The position numbers and the translations under genes were made by a program. Below the pieces are notes generated by a model, which had not been told where the DNA came from, did not search any database, and saw only the letters and a program-made list of their open reading frames with translations. From NCBI RefSeq assembly GCF_030813355.1, contig NZ_JAUSUD010000010.1:92781-156780 (forward strand): 64,000 nucleotides of DNA. The letters are read 5' to 3'. The DNA is from Metabacillus malikii. Its GTDB lineage: Bacteria > Bacillota > Bacilli > Bacillales > Bacillaceae. Position 1 is the stretch's first letter; every line of letters begins with the position of its first letter. Shown piece by piece: positions 52,564 to 60,164 of the stretch.

Positions 52564-53868
52564 TTAATGTCCCCCGATAAAGGCGAGTTGAATAAAGAAC
52601 AGAATTGCGAAAATGTATACAAAGAGATGAACTTCTCTCCATTTCCCTTTTGCAATTTTTACAATTGGATATGAGATAAATCCAAGGGCAATCCCTGTTG
52701 CAATGCTCGACGTTAATGGCATGCTAAGTACAACAAGAAATGCAGGGAATGCTTCATCAAGCTCTTTCCAATCAATTTCGGCGATTGCCCCCATCATTAA
52801 GCTTCCGACGATAATGAGTGCAGGTGCAGTAATTGCGGAAAGATTCGATACCGCAGCAACTAGTGGACTAAAGAATAGAGTGAGTCCAAACAATATTGAT
52901 ACGGTTAAGGTTGTTAGACCTGTCCGACCACCAGCAGCAACGCCTGATGATGACTCAATATAGGCACTCGTAGGACTTGTCCCGAACATTGCCCCTACAG
53001 TTGTTGCAGCCGAATCAGCTAATAATGCTGTTCGTGCCTTCGGTAATTCATTACCTTTCATTAAGCCTGCTTGTTGGGCGACACCGATCATAGTACCTGT
53101 CGTATCAAATATCGTTACTAATAGGAATGAGAAAACGACAGCATATAGTCCGTGTGAAATCACATCTCCAATTGCAGTAAATGGATTGGCAATAATGATT
53201 CCATCAGGAAGACTTGGTAATGACGTAAAACCTTCTTTAAACTCAAGTTGTCCTGTAAAGTACGCAATAATTCCTGTAATAACCATTCCAATAAATAATG
53301 CCCCATGAACATTTAAACTCATTAATATTAATGTCACCGCAAGCCCGATAACCGCTAATATTACTGGTGCGGAGTGAAGGTCACCTAACTTCACTAAGTT
53401 ATTCGGGTCAGCTGTTATGATTCCGGTAAGACGTAATCCGATAAACGCGATAAACAAACCGATTCCCGCTGTAATTCCATGTTTTAAATTACTAGGAATC
53501 GCTTCAATCAATTTTTTACGGAAAGGTGTTAATGATAAAATGATAAAGATAATCCCTGCGACAAAAACGGCCGAAAAGGCTGTCACATAATCTATGTTTT
53601 CATTTGCGCCTACAACAGAGTAAGCGAAAAATGCATTCAAGCCCATACCTGGTGCAATCGCAATCGGATAATTTGCTGCTAGCGCCATCCATAGTGTTCC
53701 GACAATTGTCGCAATAATCGTTGCTGTAAATACTTGATTGAATGGAACTCCTGCATCAGATAACACAATTGGATTGACAACAACGATATAGACCATCGTT
53801 AAAAAGGTCGTAATCCCTGCTAATACTTCTGTTCTGACATTCGTTTTATTCTCTGCTAACTTAAACAT
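52564..53868 (-). CDS. pbuO: Hypoxanthine/guanine permease, NCS2 family (PbuO-like)
   Basis: A purine:proton symporter of 434 residues with about 12-14 membrane segments. The AzgA/PbuG-type landmarks are TEVLAGITTFLTMVYIVVVNP near the N-terminus, GMGLNAFFAYSVV at about 76-88, TIFDTTGTMIGVAQQAGL and the substrate-site block GTSPTSAYIESSSGVAAGGRTGLT at about 296-319. I take the ATG at 53868 as start because GGGGG lies 5 bases upstream; the longer frame to 53952 adds a polar, unconserved leader. In B. subtilis pbuO (ytiP) sits next to ytjP, as here. I looked for a purine riboswitch upstream and did not see its conserved core. Confidence 0.9.
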   Translation of the reverse strand: MFKLAENKTNVRTEVLAGITTFLTMVYIVVVNPIVLSDAGVPFNQVFTATIIATIVGTLWMALAANYPIAIAPGMGLNAFFAYSVVGANENIDYVTAFSAVFVAGIIFIILSLTPFRKKLIEAIPSNLKHGITAGIGLFIAFIGLRLTGIITADPNNLVKLGDLHSAPVILAVIGLAVTLILMSLNVHGALFIGMVITGIIAYFTGQLEFKEGFTSLPSLPDGIIIANPFTAIGDVISHGLYAVVFSFLLVTIFDTTGTMIGVAQQAGLMKGNELPKARTALLADSAATTVGAMFGTSPTSAYIESSSGVAAGGRTGLTTLTVSILFGLTLFFSPLVAAVSNLSAITAPALIIVGSLMMGAIAEIDWKELDEAFPAFLVVLSMPLTSSIATGIALGFISYPIVKIAKGKWREVHLFVYIFAILFFIQLAFIGGH

Positions 53869-54000
53869 ATGTACCCCCGTTTTTACGAACGTTTTTAAAA
53901 ACAACTCTAATAATATTCGTTTATTATTTATATTGCAATAGTTTTTTGGCATTTCGTTTAATTCTTTTGAAGAAATTTAACTATTGAGATTTATATGGTA

Positions 54001-54147
54001 AAAAAGTTTCTTAATCATAGTATAGAGCTTATTGTTCATTAGAAACTTATGGCTTCCCGAGAATTAACCGATAAATCTGTCTATACTTTAGTATGTACGA
54101 TCTCATCATTCATAAGCCGTTAATTTGGTTCGTTTAAGAAACTTTTT
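54001..54147. repeat. 147-bp inverted-repeat element between pbuO and pepV
   Basis: Perfect 14-base arms, AAAAAGTTTCTTAA (54001-54014) and TTAAGAAACTTTTT (54134-54147), flank a segment with a second nested perfect stem, AGTATAGA (54019-54026) with TCTATACT (54080-54087). The whole can fold as a branched hairpin on either strand. It lies between the divergent pbuO and pepV genes, so it could be a structured leader RNA for either, a regulatory hairpin or a small MITE-like element. No transposon-like target duplication was recognised. Confidence 0.6.
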
Positions 54148-54207
54148 AGCATACTAATATAGTTAGCAATAGTTGTGATACATTTATATAGTAGGAGGTT
54201 TTCACAA

Positions 54208-55605
54208 ATGAATTGGAATGAAGAAGTTACAAAACGTAAAGAAGAGCTAATCGAAGATGTACAAAACTATCTTCGAATTAAAAGTGTGTTAGATGAATCG
54301 ACGAAATCAGAAAGGGCACCTTTTGGAGAAGGGATTCATAAAGCATATCAACACCTACTAAAACTAGGTGAGCAAGAAGGTTTTAACGTGTTAGACCTTG
54401 ATGGGTATGCAGGACATATTGAAATGCAAGGTAGTGGTGAAGAGATTGTCGGGATTCTTTGTCATGTTGATGTCGTTCCAGAAGGTGATGGCTGGACGAG
54501 CGACCCGTATGCAGCAGAAATAAGAGACGGAAAAATATTTGCCCGCGGAGCATTGGATGACAAAGGACCGACGATCGCTGCCTTTTATGCAATGAAAATC
54601 GTTAAAGAGTTAGGATTACATTTATCGAAACATGTTAGGATGATTATTGGAACGGATGAAGAAAGTGATTGGCGTTGTGTCGAGCATTATTTTAAACATG
54701 AGAAAATGCCCACATTAGGCTTTGCTCCTGATGCAGATTTTCCGATTATTTATGCCGAAAAGGGAATTATTGACGCGAAACTAACGATAGGTAATTCTGA
54801 GGAAAAAGAATCAAATGGGCTCGTGTTAAAGTCCTTTGAATCTGGCCGTCGGTATAATATGGTGCCTGATTATGCAGAAGCAGTCATGACAACGGACAAA
54901 GAGTTATTAAATATGAATGAATTATTCGGTGAATGCTTAACGAGTTCAAACGTAACGGGTGAATATAAACTCGTGAATAATGAGTACATGTTTACGATTA
55001 AAGGAAAGTCAGCACATGCGATGGAGCCGAATAACGGTGTAAATGCAGGACTTATCTTAGCTTCTTTCTTACATAAGTTAGATTTAGACCATAGAGGAGA
55101 GCAATATGTAAAGCTCATTCAAGATTATTTTCATCATGATACAAGAGGGGAAAAGCTTGGAATCGCTTATGCAGATGACATTAGTGGCGATTTAACAGTA
55201 AACGTAGGGATTATCTCTTACCAAGCAGAGGGAGCTTGTGAAATCGGCATTAATATACGCTATCCTGTCACAGGTTCTTCTGACGAGATCAAAGCAAAGC
55301 TTGAAGGAATAAGCGGTGTTGAGTTATCAACTTTCAATGATTCAAAGCCACACCATGTCGATGAAAAACACCCACTCATCCAAACGTTACAAAAGGTTTA
55401 TGAGGAGCAAACTGGAGAGAAGGCAGAACTGATTGCAATTGGTGGTGGAACGTATGCAAGGTCATTGGAAGCAGGTGTTGCCTTCGGACCATTGTTCCCA
55501 GGCAGACCGGACATTGCCCATCAAAAAGATGAGTATATTGAAATTGAAGATTTATTAAAAGCAACAGCGATTTATGCACAAGCTATTTATGAACTAGCTA
55601 AGTAA
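54208..55605 (+). CDS. pepV: M20-family dipeptidase PepV (YtjP)
   Basis: A 465-residue di-zinc dipeptidase from ATG 54208 behind AGGAGG. The metal-binding core is complete: GILCHVDVVPEG contains the first His and Asp, FARGALDDKGP the bridging Asp, and IGTDEESDWRC the catalytic and binding Glu residues. A further Asp sits in GFAPDADFPI and the last His near the end in PDIAHQKDE. The insertion domain characteristic of PepV lies between. The cytoplasmic enzyme hydrolyses a wide range of dipeptides. Length and motifs match B. subtilis YtjP/PepV. It is a single gene with a strong shared terminator at 55618-55656. Confidence 0.92.
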   Translation: MNWNEEVTKRKEELIEDVQNYLRIKSVLDESTKSERAPFGEGIHKAYQHLLKLGEQEGFNVLDLDGYAGHIEMQGSGEEIVGILCHVDVVPEGDGWTSDPYAAEIRDGKIFARGALDDKGPTIAAFYAMKIVKELGLHLSKHVRMIIGTDEESDWRCVEHYFKHEKMPTLGFAPDADFPIIYAEKGIIDAKLTIGNSEEKESNGLVLKSFESGRRYNMVPDYAEAVMTTDKELLNMNELFGECLTSSNVTGEYKLVNNEYMFTIKGKSAHAMEPNNGVNAGLILASFLHKLDLDHRGEQYVKLIQDYFHHDTRGEKLGIAYADDISGDLTVNVGIISYQAEGACEIGINIRYPVTGSSDEIKAKLEGISGVELSTFNDSKPHHVDEKHPLIQTLQKVYEEQTGEKAELIAIGGGTYARSLEAGVAFGPLFPGRPDIAHQKDEYIEIEDLLKATAIYAQAIYELAK

Positions 55606-55617
55606 ATATGAAACAAA

Positions 55618-55656
55618 AGGGCATTCTTTAGTTTATGTGTGACTAAAGAATGCCCT
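55618..55656. terminator. Strong bidirectional terminator between pepV and ytkP
   Basis: AGGGCATTCTTTAGT pairs perfectly with ACTAAAGAATGCCCT, with an A-run before and weak T content after. It serves the convergent pair. Confidence 0.9.
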
Positions 55657-55666
55657 ACTTAAAAAT

Positions 55667-56602
55667 TTAATCTTCAAATTGAAAAACATCACTAGATAAA
55701 TACCGCTCACCAGTATCAGCGATCATACACACAACAACATCATCAGGAGTCAATCGCTTCGCAACCTCAATTGCTGCGTAACATGCTGCACCTGAAGATG
55801 GTCCTACTAAAATTCCTTCTTCACGGGCCATTCGTCTCGTAATATCATATGCTTGTTCATCTGTTATATTTAAGATTTCATCATAAACCTTTTGATTAAG
55901 CACCGATGGAATAAAACCCGGACTTGTCCCAACTAATTTATGCTTACCAGGTTTACCACCAGAGAGAACAGGGGATCCCGCTGGTTCAACAACGTGAACA
56001 CGCAACTGTTTAAAATGCTCTTTTAATGCTTCACCAGTACCTGTAATCGTCCCACCTGTCCCAGCTGTTGCGACAAATGCGGATAATGGCTTGCCGATTT
56101 CCTCCATCGCTTCAATAATTTCCTTTGCGGTAGTATGGCGATGTGCGTCAGGGTTTGCTTGATTTTCAAATTGCATAGGTACAAATGAATTTGGAATTTT
56201 CTTTGCAAGCTGTTCAGCTTTCCGAATTGAGCCAGGCATTTTTTCATCCCCAGGTGTTAATACGACCTCAGCTCCATATGCCTTCAAGATGTTAATACGT
56301 TCCTCGGTCATCGTATCAGGCATTACGAGAATCGCTTTATAGCCACGAGCCGCTGCGTTCATTGCTAATCCAATACCTGTATTTCCACTAGTAGGTTCTA
56401 TTATTGTCGCGTTTGGTTTTAATAGACCTTTTTTTTCAGCTTCAATGATCATATTATATGCGGCACGGTCTTTAACGCTGCCACTAGGATTAAAATATTC
56501 AAGCTTAACATACACAGATGCTCCGTTTTCTGGATTCAGTCTGTTTAATTTAACTAATGGTGTCTGACCAATAAGGTCTGCAATGTTGTCTACACGTTTC
56601 AT
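55667..56602 (-). CDS. ytkP: Cysteine synthase family enzyme YtkP
   Basis: A 311-residue PLP enzyme that makes cysteine from O-acetylserine and sulfide. The PLP lysine is Lys44 in NPSGSVKDRAAYNM, the substrate loop PTSGNTGIGLAM lies at about 70-81, the phosphate-binding glycines are in TAGTGGTITGTG, and a conserved Ser closes the PLP ring region in VGPSSGAACYA. The sequence is the YtkP type, a paralogue of CysK found in this same neighbourhood in B. subtilis; the housekeeping CysK is expected elsewhere. An ATG start with GGAAGTGA upstream. Whether its preferred substrate is O-acetylserine or another acylated serine cannot be read from the sequence. Confidence 0.92.
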   Translation of the reverse strand: MKRVDNIADLIGQTPLVKLNRLNPENGASVYVKLEYFNPSGSVKDRAAYNMIIEAEKKGLLKPNATIIEPTSGNTGIGLAMNAAARGYKAILVMPDTMTEERINILKAYGAEVVLTPGDEKMPGSIRKAEQLAKKIPNSFVPMQFENQANPDAHRHTTAKEIIEAMEEIGKPLSAFVATAGTGGTITGTGEALKEHFKQLRVHVVEPAGSPVLSGGKPGKHKLVGTSPGFIPSVLNQKVYDEILNITDEQAYDITRRMAREEGILVGPSSGAACYAAIEVAKRLTPDDVVVCMIADTGERYLSSDVFQFED

Positions 56603-56865
56603 TCTGTCACTTCCTTTGATTTAACGAATCATATAAAATCATAACATAATGAGATTTAAAATCCTATCCGCATGCTAGGTTTATCATTGAGTTAAATCTA
56701 GCTAATCATGTAACCTGAGAAAAATAATATTTGTTTCATTTGATACAAGTCAATATTTCTACTAATAACAATAAGCTATTCAGCCAAATGAATAAGAAGT
56801 AATAGTCGGTCCATTGTAGGATAAACTAGTAAATACAGTCGAGTTAAAAGAGAAAGGTGATTATG

Positions 56866-57432
56866 ATGAATCAGCACGCACACTTTTTTATTGCAGTACC
56901 GATAAAAAAGGCTCAAAAACAACAGCTTCATAACTGGATAATAAAAAATAAAGAACAATTAAAGTTTCAATCATTTGTTCATGAGGAAGATTATCACATT
57001 ACCTTGGCTTTCTTAGGCGCTGTCCCTTCACGTGAACAACTCATTAACCTATCAAATCGTGTCAGGGACATCGTTTCAAAAATTCCTCGATTTGAATTGA
57101 AAATTGATATGATTAATGTATTTGGTAAACGGGAAAGACCTAGAATTTTTTGGGCAAGTGTAAAGGAATCATCCCACTTACAGTATTTACAAAGGGAAGT
57201 ATTTCATGCCTGCTTAGAAGAAGGTTTTTCACTTGATAAAAAACCATTCAATCCTCATATAACGTTGGCGCGTAAATGGAAAGCAGACGAACCGTTCTCG
57301 TTAACAGATTGGCAGCAAGAGTTTAATTTAGATATCTCACCCTTTACTGTTGAAGAGATTCATGTTTATCAAACTCATTTAAATCGAATACCAAAGTATG
57401 AAGCAATAGAAGTCCTACCTTTAGAAAATTAA
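56866..57432 (+). CDS. ytlP: 2H phosphoesterase, RNA 2',3'-cyclic phosphodiesterase (YtlP)
   Basis: A 188-residue member of the 2H superfamily (LigT/ThpR). Both HxTx signatures are intact: HITLAFLG (about 44-51) and HITLAR (about 131-136); together they form the active site that opens 2',3'-cyclic phosphates at RNA ends. I use ATG 56866, six bases from AAAGGTG, although ATG 56863 is also possible. The N-terminus HFFIAVPI is the usual first strand. It is small, soluble and complete. The following gene, ytlQ, is separated by 160 bases, so co-transcription is uncertain. The true cellular RNA substrate of bacterial members is not settled. Confidence 0.88.
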   Translation: MNQHAHFFIAVPIKKAQKQQLHNWIIKNKEQLKFQSFVHEEDYHITLAFLGAVPSREQLINLSNRVRDIVSKIPRFELKIDMINVFGKRERPRIFWASVKESSHLQYLQREVFHACLEEGFSLDKKPFNPHITLARKWKADEPFSLTDWQQEFNLDISPFTVEEIHVYQTHLNRIPKYEAIEVLPLEN

Positions 57433-57592
57433 TAGTAAAATAGTTCAAATAGATACTATAATTATTTTAAATTTTAACGATATATATAAGTAGAGAGTAA
57501 AAAGCAATTAATCAATTGCAGGTTAAGTAGCAGTAGCGATACATATTTGTTTGAATAGATGCAGTAATTGTAAAGAAGGAGCTGATTAACGG

Positions 57593-58567
57593 TTGGCACA
57601 ATTAGTAAAACTATATGATTATATTTCACGTTATGAGCTCGATGCATACCGTTATCCAAGTCAATTTATCCGGTTTAAAAGAAAGCAATGGAAAAAAGTC
57701 TATGCTGCTTGGAGCACGAATCAATTTCATAAGGTAATGAGAGTAAGTGAACCAACAATTCCACTTCAAATCGAAACGGAAGAAAAAAAATCGATCCTTG
57801 AAAAAATTAAGGGGAGACTAAAAAAAGAAGAAGAAATTGAACCAGTTATTAAGCCACTAATAAATGAATCAGTTCTAGAAGACGATGAACTGCAATTTCA
57901 GTTTACAACGATTCCTCGGACAGAAGATGATTTAAAAAAATTATTTTTAGATTATATTTTCCGGTTTCAGGTCCGTTGGGCTAGCTCAACCTTAAGAGAA
58001 AAATCTGAAGTCGACCGTAAAGTTTACCGTGATCAGTTGTTACAATACTACATTCAACGCCTCCCAGACCAATATTTATTATTATATCGGCCTGTGTTTC
58101 AACTGAAAAACGCACCTATCGAGCTTGATATCATTTTAATCAGTACGACAGAAGTATTTTGTATTACGATGATGGAACAGAGCAATGAAGCGATTTATAC
58201 TGGTTCTAAGGAAAAGTTTTGGGACGCCCGAAGAGGAAAAGACGTAAAGAAAATTTTAAATCCTTTAATCGGCTTAAATCGAACAGGGACAGTAATTGAA
58301 AAGGTTCTCGCAACAAGTGATATCGAGCTGCCGGTCAAAAAAATGCTAATTAGCCGAAATGGTTATATTGACTATCCATTTGTACCACATGATATTACGA
58401 TTTTAGATAAGCGGACCTTTAAAGATTGGTTTCAACGGTTAAGGAATTCTTCAGCTCCATTAAAGCATGTTCAATTGAAAGCTGCACAGCAATTACTTTC
58501 TCATTGTTTAACTAACTCATCGTACCGAAAAGAATGGAAGGATGAGGAAGATGAGACCGGGATTTAA
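57593..58567 (+). CDS. ytlQ: YtlQ-like protein of unknown function
   Basis: A soluble 324-residue protein with TTG start and AAGGAG 11 bases upstream. The first 130 residues are highly charged (EEKKSILEKIKGRLKKEEEIE). The second half contains a compact alpha/beta part with PIELDIILISTTEVFCITMM at about 182-201 and KKMLISRNGYIDYP at about 262-275. This layout (ELD...strand...K-strand) is reminiscent of nuclease-related NERD domains, but the catalytic pattern is incomplete by eye. Position between ytlP and ytlR matches B. subtilis YtlQ, for which I know no function. A terminator follows. Confidence 0.8.
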   Translation: MAQLVKLYDYISRYELDAYRYPSQFIRFKRKQWKKVYAAWSTNQFHKVMRVSEPTIPLQIETEEKKSILEKIKGRLKKEEEIEPVIKPLINESVLEDDELQFQFTTIPRTEDDLKKLFLDYIFRFQVRWASSTLREKSEVDRKVYRDQLLQYYIQRLPDQYLLLYRPVFQLKNAPIELDIILISTTEVFCITMMEQSNEAIYTGSKEKFWDARRGKDVKKILNPLIGLNRTGTVIEKVLATSDIELPVKKMLISRNGYIDYPFVPHDITILDKRTFKDWFQRLRNSSAPLKHVQLKAAQQLLSHCLTNSSYRKEWKDEEDETGI

Positions 58568-58592
58568 CATAATATAAATAGAAGTATATTTA

Positions 58593-58628
58593 AAATAGGA
58601 CAAGTACGATTCTGTCCTATTTCTTTTT
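58593..58628 (+). terminator. Terminator of ytlQ
   Basis: AAATAGGACA pairs perfectly with TGTCCTATTT and continues into CTTTTTG. Confidence 0.9.
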
Positions 58629-58730
58629 GTAGAATGCTTTTTGGCAATCGATATATGCCAAGATATTAGGTAGTGTCTTTAAATAAGGCTCTTTTCTAAA
58701 AGTTTGTGGCTTTTTGCACTAACCTTTTTA
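58629..58730. other. Flank of the intergenic element, no gene
   Basis: Short AT-rich segment between the ytlQ terminator and the GC-rich repeat element; nothing recognised. Confidence 0.4.
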
Positions 58731-59018
58731 AGGGTTTGTTGGAGTGGAAGTGCGAGACTCCTGCGGGTTCGTGGGAGAGGTGAGACGTGAGCAGGCGTTT
58801 ACGCTGAGGAATACGAAAAGCGTAGGCGGCTTGCCCATCGACGTACAAACTGGAGGGGCATCGACTAAAGATTTAGGAATCACGATGAGCCGAATGGCGA
58901 ATCGATGATGACTTATCGTAGGGAGGTGACCTGAAGTTTGCTTGTTCGTGCCGCAAGGAGCTATGAAGCTCACCACCCACCCCGCGGAAAGCGAGTACTG
59001 CAAGAGGAAACAAACCCT
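58731..59018. repeat. 288-bp GC-rich intergenic element with terminal inverted repeats
   Basis: Perfect 10-base ends, AGGGTTTGTT and AACAAACCCT, bound the element. Near the left end stands GGAGTGGAAG...GACTCCTGCGGG, near the right end CCCCGCGGAAAGCGAGT; this pair is familiar from a common Bacillus intergenic repeat of about 120-150 bp. Here an extra segment of about 150 bases lies between GTGAGACG and GCTCACCACC, with its own short hairpins. GC content is visibly higher than in the neighbours. The minus-strand open frame through it is rejected as coding. Confidence 0.8.
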
Positions 59019-59203
59019 AAACGACAACGCAGTTAAAAGCAACAATGTTTACGAAAACAGCCTTGAATAAAGTAAGTTTTCACAGGGGGATTTTCACTTC
59101 AGCAAAAGTTAAAACGTTCGAAGACAACCTTTTGAATATATGGATGGACATGAACAGATACAGTACAAATATCATAAACTAGTAAAGATAACGGGGAATA
59201 GAT
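59019..59203. other. Upstream region of ytlR
   Basis: Non-coding; should hold the ytlR promoter. CGGGGAATAG before ATG 59204 supplies a modest ribosome binding site. Confidence 0.4.
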
Positions 59204-60133
59204 ATGAATAGTTTATTGTTTTTTATTATAAATCCAGTTGCTGGAAAGGGAAAAGCGGTCCGTACATGGAATAAAGTAAAGAAAGAACTCGACCGGAGGA
59301 AGGTAGTTTATCGTTCTTTTTTTACAGAACACCCTGGACACGCCGAAGTGTTAGCGAGACAGGTCGCTACAATTCAAAATTATCATCTCAAGACCGTTAT
59401 CGGTATCGGTGGAGAAGGTACAAGACACGAAATCATTAATGGGTTAAAATCGTTCCAAACTATAAAAATAGGGTTTATTCGCGTCGGAAACGGAAATGAT
59501 TTAGTTAGGGAATCTCAATTTGAAGGTCATCCTATAAAAGCGCTTAAAGAAATATTACAAAGGCTAAACAAAAGAGCACGTTATTACGACATAGGTGAAT
59601 TTCAAATAGATGGTAAAACTAGCAGTCAATATTTTTTTCGTTCCATAGACATCGGCATTCTCGGAGATATAAGAAAGCAAATTGGAAAGTTTTCAAAAAA
59701 TCCATTGCTGAACATTCCACTTTTCCGACGATTCATGTTTATGACAATCTTTTTCAAGGTATTATACAATTACAAACCATTCACATTAGAGATACTTGTT
59801 GATGGAGAATCAATACAACTAAACAATGTTTGGTTGATGGTCATTTCAAACTTGCCGAACCGAGTTATCCAATTAAACAATAGTAATAAGATTAAACCTA
59901 GTGATGGTTTGTTAAACGTAACAATTATCCAGAATATGAGTCGTGTCCAAATTGCAAGCCTTTTACTTTTGAATATTCGTAATAACATGGAACAGGCACT
60001 TTCCGATACTAATTTTAAAGAAATGAAACTTACGGTTGATGAACCATTATCTATCTATGCAGATGGAGAGGATGTTGGTGAAGGGTTTGTTACAATATCT
60101 GTGAAAAAATCGGAACTTACGATGATTAACTAA
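59204..60133 (+). CDS. ytlR: Diacylglycerol-kinase-family lipid kinase YtlR
   Basis: A 309-residue protein of the DAGK catalytic fold. The N-terminal strand-loop INPVAGKGKA (about 8-17) and the region VGNGNDLVRESQ (about 97-108) are standard. The nucleotide-binding loop, however, reads GGEGT (about 67-71) where the family has GGDGT; Asp to Glu in this motif may alter activity. The late motif IYADGEDVGEGFVTIS, matching the YEVDGE-type end of lipid kinases, is present. It probably phosphorylates a membrane lipid or sphingoid-like substrate, unknown in B. subtilis as well. It lies 31 bases before amyX and may be co-transcribed with it. Confidence 0.85.
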   Translation: MNSLLFFIINPVAGKGKAVRTWNKVKKELDRRKVVYRSFFTEHPGHAEVLARQVATIQNYHLKTVIGIGGEGTRHEIINGLKSFQTIKIGFIRVGNGNDLVRESQFEGHPIKALKEILQRLNKRARYYDIGEFQIDGKTSSQYFFRSIDIGILGDIRKQIGKFSKNPLLNIPLFRRFMFMTIFFKVLYNYKPFTLEILVDGESIQLNNVWLMVISNLPNRVIQLNNSNKIKPSDGLLNVTIIQNMSRVQIASLLLLNIRNNMEQALSDTNFKEMKLTVDEPLSIYADGEDVGEGFVTISVKKSELTMIN

Positions 60134-60164
60134 GACACGGTTTTCACTGTGGGGGTGGCTAATA

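Noticed and set aside
53880..54207. Purine riboswitch or PurR box pair upstream of the pbuO-like gene
   Set aside because: The conserved riboswitch core was not found, and only a single weak CGAAC-like site was seen without a partner at the usual distance.
58728..59045. 105-codon minus-strand open frame
   Set aside because: It lies entirely in the GC-rich intergenic repeat with terminal inverted repeats, with no ribosome binding site or protein-like pattern.
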